Assembly (NCBI GenBank): GCA_963819075.1
Contig: CAWFUP010000008.1
Coordinates: 313,506-377,505 of the forward strand
Source: CAVQBJ01 sp963819075
GTDB taxonomy: Bacteria > Actinomycetota > Thermoleophilia > Solirubrobacterales > Solirubrobacteraceae
Reading direction: 5' to 3'
DNA: 64,000 bases
Made by a program: the position numbers and the translations under genes. Positions 43,137-51,290 of this stretch are shown here, one piece after another (position 1 is the first letter of the stretch; every line of letters begins with the position of its first letter). The notes under the pieces were generated by a model that saw only the letters and a program-made list of their open reading frames with translations, was not told the origin of the DNA and did not search any database.

Positions 43137-43823
43137 CTACGCGCTCACCCGTTCGCTCTCCGGCGCGCCGGGGGGCGGCGACGGCAGCGGCGTCCAACCG
43201 CTGCCGTCAAAGCGCTGCCCGCCGACGATGTCGCCCACCGAGTAGTGCGGTGGCATCCCGACCGTTCCCACGTTCGTGTTGACTACCACAGTCTGGCTCG
43301 CGGCCCGCGGCGTGTTGTCGCTCATCGCCCAGACGAAAGACACGACCCAACCGATGAATGTCCATCCGAGGAAGAAATTCAGGGCGAAGATGCCGAACTT
43401 GCTCGGGTGCTTGCGGACAAAGGCGACGATCGTCGGCGCCCAATAGGGCACGAACAGCAGGACGAGAAACAGCCCGATGCCCATGGCCGCGAGGAGCGCA
43501 GGCAGGATCTTCACGACGACGATCAGACCGAGCAGCCCGCCGGCTGCCGCGATGCCCGCCTTTGCCGGGGTCTCGAGGTCGGCCCAGCGGCGCTTGAGGT
43601 CGCCGATCTGCTCGTCGGCCGAGAAGGCCGCGCCCGGCGTGGCTGCCGCTCCCGCGGGCGGGAGGCCTCGCCGTGGGTTACCAGCGTGCGATGGCCCGGG
43701 CGAGGCCGGTCCCGCGGCCCCCTCGTGACTGGCGGCCGACGCCGTGTGGGACGCGCCGCATCCGTGGCAGAACTTCGCCTGGTCGCTGGCTTGCGTACCG
43801 CATGATTCGCAGAAGACGCTCAT
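43137..43823 (-). CDS. Zinc-ribbon superinfection-immunity-like membrane protein
   Basis: A 228-residue protein from an ATG at 43823 with AAGGGA 8 nt upstream. N-terminal zinc ribbon FCESCGTQASDQAKFCHGCGAS, a Pro/Gly linker, a charged helix (EQIGDLKRRWADLETPAKAGI), then hydrophobic segments. The region LLFVPYWAPTIVAFVRKHPSK, FALNFFLGWTFIGWVVSFVWAMS fits the superinfection immunity family (phage T4 Imm-type; YWxPTI.A..R and LN..LGWT.IGW). In bacteria such proteins are widespread and mostly of unknown role. The C-terminus (YSVGDIVGGQRFDGSGWTPLPSPP) looks like an SHOCT/DUF2510-like short motif. An immunity role against phage DNA entry is possible but unproven. Confidence 0.82.
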   Translation of the reverse strand: MSVFCESCGTQASDQAKFCHGCGASHTASAASHEGAAGPASPGPSHAGNPRRGLPPAGAAATPGAAFSADEQIGDLKRRWADLETPAKAGIAAAGGLLGLIVVVKILPALLAAMGIGLFLVLLFVPYWAPTIVAFVRKHPSKFGIFALNFFLGWTFIGWVVSFVWAMSDNTPRAASQTVVVNTNVGTVGMPPHYSVGDIVGGQRFDGSGWTPLPSPPPGAPESERVSA

Positions 43824-44159
43824 CGTGTTTTCCCTTCGGTTGCTCGGTGGGTTCTCGCGGCGCCTGGCGCCGCGCTCGGGCTGAAACCTAGGTCCGCTAA
43901 CGGCCAACGCCCATGACCCAAAGGTGTGTTCCTCGCCACCCTCCGCTACGGCCGCCGGCCTCCGCAGGGCGGCGCGTGTGCGATTGACGCCCCGTCCGCG
44001 GTGAGGTCGCCGCGCGGTTGCGCGCACCGCGCACGTCCCCGGTAGGATCGCCGCCGTCATGACGATGCGACGGGGAGGGCGTGATCGGCAATTCGCAATG
44101 GGATCTCTCCGTCCCGGACTCGACGGCCGTGCGCCCAAGGGCGCTGCGGGATAACGTTG
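43824..44159. promoter_or_regulatory. Divergent intergenic region
   Basis: 336 bp between the zinc-ribbon gene (minus) and the FHA-HTH gene (plus). Both promoters should lie here, but I see no clear consensus element or coding frame. Confidence 0.35.
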
Positions 44160-44876
44160 ATGAGCGACGCCACGCACGCCTCCGCGGGCGAGGCCGACGA
44201 CGACCCGCTCGCCCCTCACTCACTCTCGCCGACTGAGCTGAAGGCGATCCTTGCCGCCGAGCGATCGGGCGTTCCCTTTCTCGTATACCGCGACGCGGAG
44301 CGGCGGCTGTGCTTGCACCATCTTCGCGCTGAGGAGGGGCCGGTGTTCGTCGGCCGCCGCGAGGGCGCCCACCTCACGCTCGGCTGGGACCTCGAGGTGT
44401 CGGGGATCCATGCCGAGCTGCGCTGCCTCGCCGGCGAATGGACAATCGTCGACGACGGGTTGTCGACGAACGGCACGTTCGTGAACAGGCGGCGCGTGGC
44501 GGGCCGCCAGCGGCTGCGCGACGGCGACCGGGTGCGGCTCGGCCGTACGAAACTCGCCTACAACGGCGCGCTGAGCGCGAGCCACGAGACAACCTCGCTG
44601 GGCGCCGAACTCCCCAACGTGCGGCTGAGCGAGAGCCAGCGACGGGTCCTCGTCGCCCTGTGCCGGCCGTGCCTCAGCAAGGGGGACCTGCACGCCCCCG
44701 CCAGCAATCAGCAGATCTCCGAGGAGGTGTTCCTCGGCGTCGACACCGTGAAGATGCAGTTGCGCGCGATGTTCACCAAGTTCGGCCTCAACGAGCTGCC
44801 TCAGAATCAGAAGCGCGCGGGCCTCGCCGAGCTGGCGCTGCGCACTGGCCTTGTGTCGGTCCGCGACCTCGAGTAG
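44160..44876 (+). CDS. FHA-domain transcriptional regulator with C-terminal helix-turn-helix
   Basis: A 238-residue protein from an ATG at 44160 (a TTG lies just before). Residues ~55-135 form an FHA phosphothreonine-binding domain: FVGRREGAHLTLGWD.EVSGIHAEL, then DDGLSTNGTFVN and LRDGDRVRLGRTKLAY, with the Arg, Ser and Asn of the binding site in place. The last ~80 residues (LSESQRRVLVALCRP, SNQQISEEVFLGVDTVKMQLRAMFTKFGL) form an HTH of the kind linked to FHA domains in Actinobacteria. It probably binds a phosphorylated partner and DNA. The convergent Ser/Thr kinase gene ends 3 bp away, so that kinase is the natural partner. Confidence 0.87.
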   Translation: MSDATHASAGEADDDPLAPHSLSPTELKAILAAERSGVPFLVYRDAERRLCLHHLRAEEGPVFVGRREGAHLTLGWDLEVSGIHAELRCLAGEWTIVDDGLSTNGTFVNRRRVAGRQRLRDGDRVRLGRTKLAYNGALSASHETTSLGAELPNVRLSESQRRVLVALCRPCLSKGDLHAPASNQQISEEVFLGVDTVKMQLRAMFTKFGLNELPQNQKRAGLAELALRTGLVSVRDLE

Positions 44877-44879
44877 CCC

Positions 44880-46514
44880 TCAGGCCGATGGCCTCGTCGC
44901 CGAATCGCCGTTGCCGGGCGGCACGGCGGACTGCGCCGTCGCGGCGTCCTGCACCTCGGTCGGCGCGGCGAGCGAGACCGCGGTCGCCCCGCCGACCACG
45001 GTGCGCCGAAACCGGGCGCCCGGCGCGGTGCTTGCGACGTCGCCGGGGCGCGCGACCGGGGAGCCCTGGTCGGCCGTGCTCCCGTGCTCCCCCGCCGCGA
45101 GGACGGCGGACGTCGCAGCGGCGAGCGCGCCAGCCGTCGCGTAGCGCTCGGCCGGGTCCTTCGCGAGCCCGCGCGCGATCACAGCGTCGATCTCCGGCGG
45201 GAGATCGGGCACGGCCTCGCTTGGCGCTGGCGGCGGCGCGCTCACGTGTGCCCACAGCTTGGCCATGTCGTTCTCGCGAGGGAAGGGCGGGTGGCCGGTC
45301 AGGCAGTGGTACAGCAGAGCGGTGAGCGCGTACACATCGGCCCGCCGGTCGACCGTCTCTCCCTGGATCTGCTCGGGCGCGACGTAGTCGAGCGTGCCCA
45401 CCCAGTGGTCGGCCTGGGTGAGCCGGCTCGCGCCCCCCAGCGCGGTGGCGACACCGAAGTCGGTGAGGTAGACGTGCTCGGGCTCGTCGAGGGTGATGAG
45501 CGCGTTTGCCGGCTTGACGTCGCGATGGACGAGCCCCTGCGCATGGGCGGCGTCGAGCGCTGCGGCGAGCTGCTCGACGATTCTCGCGGTCCGCCGGGGG
45601 GCGAGTGCGCCGCCGCGCTGCAGGAGCGCATCGAGGTCGACGCCGGCTACGAGACGCATCGCGATGAACAACAGCCCGTCGTCCTCACCGGCTTCGTACA
45701 CGGGGATGACGTTGGCGTGCTCGACCGCCGCGGCGGCGCGGCATTCGCGCTTGAACCGGGTTCGGTATTCGTCATCGAGCGCGAACTCTGGACGGACGAG
45801 CTTCACCGCGACCTCGCGGCCAAGCGCGAGTTGCGTCGCCTGGTACACCGCGCCCATACCGCCGGTGGCGATGAGGTGCTCCATGCGGTAGCCGGCCACG
45901 ACCGAGGTCGCCGCGAGCGCCCTCGGTCCCGCGTCGCCGAGCACTCGGGCCACGACACCGGGCTCGGCGTCCGCGAACAGCTCGCGTAGTCGGCGCCGCT
46001 CGCGAGTGTCGGCGGTGGCCGCGATGAGGAGCGCGCCGCCGCTCGCGAGCAGCACGGCGATCGCCTCCGGGGTGAACTCGAGCACGGTGCCAGAGTCAAA
46101 GGCGACGACGACCACGCCGCACCACGCAGCGAGCAGCGTCGCCCCGGCGAGCGCCACCGACAGCGACCCGAAGCGCACGGCGACGCCGCATACTCCGAGC
46201 ACCGCCGCCAGGATCAGTACGACCTCCGACCAAGCGGGGGCGTCGCGCAGCGGCAGGCCGGCCAGCAGCGTGGCGACCTCGTTCGCCTGGACCTCCGGCC
46301 CGGTCATCGGACCGCCGACGGCCGTGGGGTGCTCGTCCTGGAGCACGGGGGCGGTCGGCCCGACGACCACGACCTTGCCGCGCAGGAGCGAGGGATCAAC
46401 CGTTCCGTGGAGGACTCGCACGAGAGGGATGACCGGGTATGTACCCGGTGGGCCGGCGAAATCGACCCAGCCGCCGTCGGAGGCGATCTGCGCAGCGCTC
46501 GGCGCGCGGCGCCT
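44880..46514 (-). CDS. Ser/Thr protein kinase, downstream part of a CHASE2-kinase gene split by TGA
   Basis: The frame is the same as that of 46515-47111 and is interrupted only by the TGA at 46515-46517; the first usable start after it is a GTG at 46421. The sequence completes the CHASE2 domain (DGGWVDFAGPPGTYPVIPLVRVLHG), then two or three membrane helices (VVLILAAVLGVCGVAV, VALAGATLLAAWCGVVVVAF, AIAVLLASGGALLIAA). A full Hanks-type kinase follows: GGMGAVYQA, AVKLV, HRDVKPANAL, DFGVA, APEQ. A disordered Thr/Ala-rich C-terminus ends the protein. All catalytic residues are intact. If translated from 46421 it would be a membrane kinase without most of its sensor. It is convergent with the FHA-HTH regulator. 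Confidence 0.82.
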   Translation of the reverse strand, partial: RRRAPSAAQIASDGGWVDFAGPPGTYPVIPLVRVLHGTVDPSLLRGKVVVVGPTAPVLQDEHPTAVGGPMTGPEVQANEVATLLAGLPLRDAPAWSEVVLILAAVLGVCGVAVRFGSLSVALAGATLLAAWCGVVVVAFDSGTVLEFTPEAIAVLLASGGALLIAATADTRERRRLRELFADAEPGVVARVLGDAGPRALAATSVVAGYRMEHLIATGGMGAVYQATQLALGREVAVKLVRPEFALDDEYRTRFKRECRAAAAVEHANVIPVYEAGEDDGLLFIAMRLVAGVDLDALLQRGGALAPRRTARIVEQLAAALDAAHAQGLVHRDVKPANALITLDEPEHVYLTDFGVATALGGASRLTQADHWVGTLDYVAPEQIQGETVDRRADVYALTALLYHCLTGHPPFPRENDMAKLWAHVSAPPPAPSEAVPDLPPEIDAVIARGLAKDPAERYATAGALAAATSAVLAAGEHGSTADQGSPVARPGDVASTAPGARFRRTVVGGATAVSLAAPTEVQDAATAQSAVPPGNGDSATRPSA

Positions 46515-47111
46515 TCACCGCCGGGTCGCCAGAACCCCCAGCGTCGGCAGGGTCTTGACCGCGCCGACGAGGTGGCGGATGACCCCGTCGGGGTCGGTCG
46601 GCTGCAGCGACGCGCCGGCGTACACGCCCGTTCCGGCGAAGTTGCGCTGTCCGCCCAGTACGAGCGTCTGCCCGCGTGGGCCGATGGCCGTCGCGGCGAG
46701 CACGACGGGCGCGGCACGCTCCGCCGCGCTGAGGAGCGCGTCGTCGACCGCCGCCGTGGTCGGTCGCTCAAAGGCGAAGTCGTAGACGATCGCGCGGGCG
46801 CCGTCGGCGTGGAGTCGGGCCATCACCTCGGCATGAACGGTCCGCGACAACGGATACTGCCGCAGCGAGGCGAGACTGTTCTCGTCGAGCCCGACGAGGG
46901 CCACCTCGGGGCTCGGCCGCTCGTGCCCGCGAACCGCGAAGCGCGTGTCGATGGACTGTCGCTCGACCGCAGCGATGAGCGCACCGTGACGGACCGCGAT
47001 CCCAGCGGCGCTCGCGAGGAGCACCACGAGCAGCAGGCCGGCAAGCCTCCAGCGAGACGCCCAGTCGCTCGCCCGACCAGGCGCTGTGGCCCTGCCGTCG
47101 CCGTCGTTCAC
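46515..47111 (-). CDS. CHASE2 sensor, upstream part of the TGA-interrupted kinase
   Basis: A GTG at 47111 with a GGGGGCGG sequence upstream starts a basic N-terminus and one membrane helix (RLAGLLLVVLLASAAGIAV). The first half of an extracytoplasmic CHASE2 domain follows (IDTRFAVRGHERPSPEVALVGLDENSL, YPLSRTVHAEVMARLHADGARAIVYDFAFERP). It ends at TGA (46515-46517) within LPTLGVLATRR*. The codons after the TGA continue the domain in the same frame, so a single substitution (for example CGA to TGA) explains the break. CHASE2 domains sense external signals for attached kinases or cyclases. Alone, this fragment would be a non-signalling membrane protein. Confidence 0.75.
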   Translation of the reverse strand: MNDGDGRATAPGRASDWASRWRLAGLLLVVLLASAAGIAVRHGALIAAVERQSIDTRFAVRGHERPSPEVALVGLDENSLASLRQYPLSRTVHAEVMARLHADGARAIVYDFAFERPTTAAVDDALLSAAERAAPVVLAATAIGPRGQTLVLGGQRNFAGTGVYAGASLQPTDPDGVIRHLVGAVKTLPTLGVLATRR

Positions 47112-47230
47112 GCCGATGCCGCCCCCTAGCGGAGATGCCCCACGCCCGCGATCGTAGCTGATCGCGCGTGACCCACCTGCGCCAGCCGGGCGCGCCGCGC
47201 CTGGGACGGTCCTCAGGCAGATGAGCCGAA

Positions 47231-47265
47231 CCGGGGTGGGCGGAGACGGTCTCCGCCCACCCCGG
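47231..47265. repeat. 35-bp near-perfect hairpin
   Basis: CCGGGGTGGGCGGAGAC (47231-47247) pairs over 17 bp with GTCTCCGCCCACCCCGG (47249-47265) around one G. It is intergenic, 120 bp upstream of the CHASE2-kinase start and 313 bp before the decayed repeat-protein gene. No T-run follows on either strand. It could be a terminator-like structure, a regulator site or a small mobile repeat. Confidence 0.65.
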
Positions 47266-47577
47266 CCTGGATCAGTCAGGGGGTGGGCGCACGCCACAAT
47301 TGGGGGTCCCGCCACGGCAGCGTCAGGACCCGGCGTGCCCCGCAGAGTCGTCGGTCCAGCTGATCGGCCAGCCGCCAAACGCGAAAGGAACGTACTGCGT
47401 ACCAGCTTCGTTCCATCCGGCCCGTTCTCCACGGCCCGGCACTACGGCCGGACGGTTTCAGTCAAACATGAGCCTCGCGGACCGCGCAATGGCCCGCAGC
47501 GCATCGCGGAGGCGCGCAGCGGCGGCCCGGCCGGCCGGGCGCCTGGACTTAGCCCGGTACGCGCAGCGACCGTTTCG

Positions 47578-48523
47578 ATGAGTGAAGTCACTCCAGCCCC
47601 GCACGCGACTCAGCCGTGCCGCGTCGCGCGCAGGCTGCTGCGCGCGACGCGCGGAGTGCTGTCGCTGCCTCTCGCCGTCCTTGCCGCGTTGCTCTCTCCC
47701 GCCGTCGCGAGCGCGTCGACGAGCGCGTCCACGACAATCTGGGGGGCGGCGGCGGCGCCTTCAACATGCTCGAGGCTGGCGGCGGTCACCACATCGACTA
47801 CTGGACGCTCCGTCGCGGGCGGTGACCGGGTCCCCATCACCCTCGGCAACCCCACCCACCAGGGCTACCGCTCTGAGCTCTACGCGCCCGGTACGACCGC
47901 GAGCACATTTGCCGCGGCGCCTGCCCGCGACCGTGTCGAGTAACTCGAGCGCTTGAGATCGCGCCGTACGACGACGGGACGTTCGTGCTCGCCGTCTGCG
48001 ATAACACCCCCAACAACAACAGCGACGACTGGCGCAGCGTCAGCAGCGGAGGCGGGAGCTTCCCGATGGACCCCTACACGTTCACGCTCGTGCGGCCGGC
48101 CCCGATCCCAGCGAACGTCGCCGCCGCTGAGACCCGCGCGAGCACCCAGATCGCGAACGCCGGCATGCTTATGCTTCGCGCCGTGCAGGCCGGCGGCGGC
48201 TCCAACATCGACTGCTGGAACGTCGCCCCGTCGGACAGGCAGCAGCTCAATGTCGCCGTCGGAAACCCACATGGCGGCAGCTACCGCTTCGAGCTCTAGG
48301 CGCCGGGGCGCTAACGACACGGGCTTCACCGCTCGCGCCGGTGCCCGCCGCCGGGGCGACGAACAACAGCCCGACCGAGACACAATCGCTGTCAATCCCC
48401 TACACCGGACAGCGGTACACCGGCGTGTTCGTGCTCGCCGTCCGCGAGAACACCATAACTACGACAACGACGACTCTGTTACTGAGCAGCCGCGCTCGCA
48501 TGTGGGCGGGGCATCGGAGATGA
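47578..48523 (+). pseudogene. Decayed paralogue of the 148-aa-repeat secreted protein
   Basis: From an ATG at 47578 a signal peptide can be read (RVARRLLRATRGVLSLPLAVLAALLSPAVASA). Pieces matching the intact gene at 48740-50620 then follow in changing frames: NMLEAGGGHHIDYWTLRRG, GDRVPITLGNPTHQGYRSELYAPGT, PYDDGTFVLAVCDN, MDPYTFTL, ASTQIANAGMLML, NIDCWNV and YRFEL. A TAG then replaces the Tyr codon of YAPG, and IPYTGQRYTGVFVLAV follows. At least three frameshifts and two stops are present, one at a G6 run near 47741. It faces the intact paralogue and cannot be expressed as one protein. Confidence 0.7.
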
Positions 48524-48739
48524 GTGACGTCGTGCCCAGCGCGAACTCGGTCGAGAACGTGAAGGGGCTCATCGCGGGCATGATGCTGCTCGGGTTGAGC
48601 CGTATTGGCGCGGGCGCGACCTCTCGGGCCGCGCTCGCCAGGCCATCGCCCGCTCGGCCGGTGCGCTCCGACGCGCGCCGCTGGCCCGCCGACGACATCC
48701 GGCGGCGGGCCAGGGCGCTGCCCGCCAGGTCATCGTCCG

Positions 48740-50620
48740 TCAGGTGATCGTGATACTCACGCGCGCGCTGAGCGTGCGTATACCGCTCTTTGTCGTCCAA
48801 GTGAGCACGTAGCTCCCTCGGGCGAGCCGCGGCGAGCCACCGGCGATGAACTCGAGGTGCCCCTTCACGGTGGCCGACCGGCCCCGCGCCGCGACGTGCC
48901 CACGCAGGGAGATCGTCGTGCTCGCCGGCTTGTCGCGAGCCGCGAAGGCCGACGAGGCGTTGACAAGGGCCTCGCTGCAGCGCTCTGTCCTGCGTACCGA
49001 AGTGCATTTCAGGAACGTCACGAGGCGCACAGTCGCCGTGGAGCCGCGGACGCCGCTGCCCGCGGTAGACGAGCCCGTGTGGCTTGACGCGGTACTGGTG
49101 GTGCTGGTGGCCGTAGTGTTCGTCCTGTTGGTCGCAGTGCTGGTGCTGGTGGTCCCAGTGGTCGTCACCGTCGCCAGCGAGGTTGTGAACGTGTATGGGT
49201 TCATTGGGTTGGCGATGTCGCCGGGTGTGGACTGACCGGCGGGGGGAACGGCTGTGCGGCAGTCCGGCGCGTTGCCCTGGGAGTCTTCGCACACGGCCAG
49301 GATGAACGTTCCGGTGTACGGCGCTTGCAGCGTGATCGTGCTCGGGCCACCGTTCCCGACGCGCCCTGAGCTCACGGGCGGGCTGGCCCTGAACGATCCG
49401 TCAGACGTGCCGGGCGCGTACAGCTCAAACCGGTCTCCCCAATAGCTGGGCGCGGTGTTCGTCGTGTCGATCTGGACCTGATCGCCACCATTGAGCTGGA
49501 CCTTCCAGTAGTCGACGTTCTCTCCCCCACCGGCTTCGCAGTTACCCACCGAAAGCGACGGCGCGCCCGCGATCGTGGAGGTGGCGCGCTGCTCCGAGGC
49601 GGAGCACGGCGAGGCGATCAGCGTCGTCGCGAACGTGTATGGGTTCATTGGGTTGGCGATGTCGCCGGGTGTGGACTGACCGGCGGGGGGAACGGCTGTG
49701 CGGCAGTCCGGCGCGTTGCCCTGGGAGTCTTCGCAGACGGCCAGGATGAACGTTCCGGTGTACGGCGCTTGCAGCGTGATCGTGCTCGGGCCACCGTTCC
49801 CGACGCGCCCTGAGCTCACGGGCGGGCTGGCCCTGAACGATCCGTCAGACGTGCCGGGCGCGTACAGCTCAAACCGGTCTCCCCAATAGCTGGGCGCGGT
49901 GTTCGTCGTGTCGATCTGGACCTGATCGCCACCATTGAGCTGGACCTTCCAGTAGTCGACGTTCTCTCCCCCACCGGCTTCGCAGTTACCCACCGAAAGC
50001 GACGGCGCGCCCGCGATCGTGGAGGTGGCGCGCTGCTCCGAGGCGGAGCACGGCGAGGCGATCAGCGTCGTCGCGAACGTGTATGGGTTCATTGGGTTGG
50101 CGATGTCGCCGGGTGTGGACTGACCGGCGGGGGGAACGGCTGTGCGGCAGTCCGGCGCGTTGCCCTGGGAGTCTTCGCACACGGCCAGGATGAACGTTCC
50201 GGTGTACGGCGCTTGCAGCGTGATCGTGCTCGGGCCACCGTTCCCGACGCGCCCTGAGCTCACGGGCGGGCTGGCCCTGAACGATCCGTCAGACGTGCCG
50301 GGCGCGTACAGCTCAAACCGGTCTCCCCAATAGCTGGGCGCGGTGTTCGTCGTGTCGATCTGGACCTGATCGCCACCATTGAGCTGGACCTTCCAGAAAT
50401 CGACGTTCGCCCCACCACCCGCCGCGGGCGCGCCCAGGCTCAACCTACCGGCAGAGGCAATCGTGTTCGAGGCCGCGGTCTGCGCGGACGCCACTGCCGG
50501 AACACCCGCGAAGAGAGCGCTCAGTAGGAGAACCACCAGTCCGGGGGACCAACGTCGAAGGACGCGGCACGCCGACTGGGCGGGCCCTCGGTTGTCGCAA
50601 TGTCGAACTCGGTGCGTCAT
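48740..50620 (-). CDS. Secreted protein with three near-identical 148-aa repeats
   Basis: A 626-residue protein from an ATG at 50620, with GGAG upstream. Signal peptide VLRRWSPGLVVLLLSALFAGVPAVASA, then three tandem units of ~148 residues: an N-part (NTIASAGRLSLG, GGGANVDFWKVQLNGGDQVQIDTTNT), FELYAPGTSDGSFRASP, ITLQAPYTGTFILAVCEDSQGNAPDCRTAVPP and NPMNPYTF. The pattern resembles bacterial pre-peptidase C-terminal (PPC-like) beta-jelly-roll domains. A Thr/Ser-rich linker and a ~100-residue beta domain with two Cys (LVTFLKCTSVRRTERC, LTWTTKSGIRTLSARVSITI) end the protein. Extracellular; ligand unknown. A decayed paralogue lies directly downstream on the other strand. Confidence 0.8.
   Translation of the reverse strand: MTHRVRHCDNRGPAQSACRVLRRWSPGLVVLLLSALFAGVPAVASAQTAASNTIASAGRLSLGAPAAGGGANVDFWKVQLNGGDQVQIDTTNTAPSYWGDRFELYAPGTSDGSFRASPPVSSGRVGNGGPSTITLQAPYTGTFILAVCEDSQGNAPDCRTAVPPAGQSTPGDIANPMNPYTFATTLIASPCSASEQRATSTIAGAPSLSVGNCEAGGGENVDYWKVQLNGGDQVQIDTTNTAPSYWGDRFELYAPGTSDGSFRASPPVSSGRVGNGGPSTITLQAPYTGTFILAVCEDSQGNAPDCRTAVPPAGQSTPGDIANPMNPYTFATTLIASPCSASEQRATSTIAGAPSLSVGNCEAGGGENVDYWKVQLNGGDQVQIDTTNTAPSYWGDRFELYAPGTSDGSFRASPPVSSGRVGNGGPSTITLQAPYTGTFILAVCEDSQGNAPDCRTAVPPAGQSTPGDIANPMNPYTFTTSLATVTTTGTTSTSTATNRTNTTATSTTSTASSHTGSSTAGSGVRGSTATVRLVTFLKCTSVRRTERCSEALVNASSAFAARDKPASTTISLRGHVAARGRSATVKGHLEFIAGGSPRLARGSYVLTWTTKSGIRTLSARVSITIT
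49188..50396. repeat. 444-bp tandem repeat, about 2.7 near-identical copies
   Basis: The string GAACGTGTATGGGTTCATTG recurs at a period of exactly 444 bp (148 codons, in frame). At least one single-base difference is visible (GCACACGG vs GCAGACGG in the middle copy near 49735). The copy nearest the protein's N-terminus is diverged at its outer end. Confidence 0.88.
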
Positions 50621-51290
50621 TGATCTCTGCTCCATTCGTCGTCGAGGGACCGCCCAACGCGAGTGCGGGGAGAACACCGCAGGCAACGAACAAGGCGGGA
50701 GAAGTGTGCGAGAACTGCGCAACGAGAGTGATTCTCGCGCGTCAACAGCGGGCTGCGCCGGACCAAAGGTGGAGTGTGGCTACACCTCGGCACCACGCTT
50801 TGACGGCTCCATCCGGTATGCGTCGCCATGAGTCCATCCGATCCTCGCAATGGTTGACAACGTCGATGATCTGTCGGCGTTTCGGGTGGTAGAGAGTCCG
50901 CCCTTGGAAGGGTGCTGGAGAGGATGGCCCGCGTGATGCGCTTGCTCGCCCGGACTAGCGATGTAAGACGGCCGCCGCTTGAGCGCTCGTCGCGGCAACG
51001 ACGCCCGGTGCGGTGTCTCGCGAACCTTCGTTCGCGGACACTCCCATGCGCGGGGTGTTTGGCCCGGTCGGTCGCGTAACGCATGCCGTGCACGCGCCTT
51101 TGTAGCGTCCTCCCCCTTCCGCGACACGGACGCCCGGACACCCGTTGCCACACGCGCCGCGTAGGGTCCTGGCAGTCGGTCGCGGCGGAAGCGACCGGGC
51201 CGCTGGGGCAGCGCCAGTGATCGCGGCACGCGGGAGACCTCGCCATCGCTTGAGACGCTATGGCATCTGATGCCGAGAGGAGCGACGCCG
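50621..51290. other. 670-bp intergenic stretch
   Basis: No credible gene on either strand. It contains the promoter region of the repeat-protein gene (minus), the hairpin at 51013-51041 and, near its right end, AGAGGAG (51275-51281) serving the next gene. Confidence 0.45.
51013..51041. repeat. 12-bp-stem hairpin with one bulge
   Basis: GTGTC-T-CGCGAAC pairs with GTTCGCGGACAC across a CTTC loop; only one T is unpaired in the left arm. It lies alone in a gene-free stretch, so it may be a terminator, an RNA element or an operator. Confidence 0.5.
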
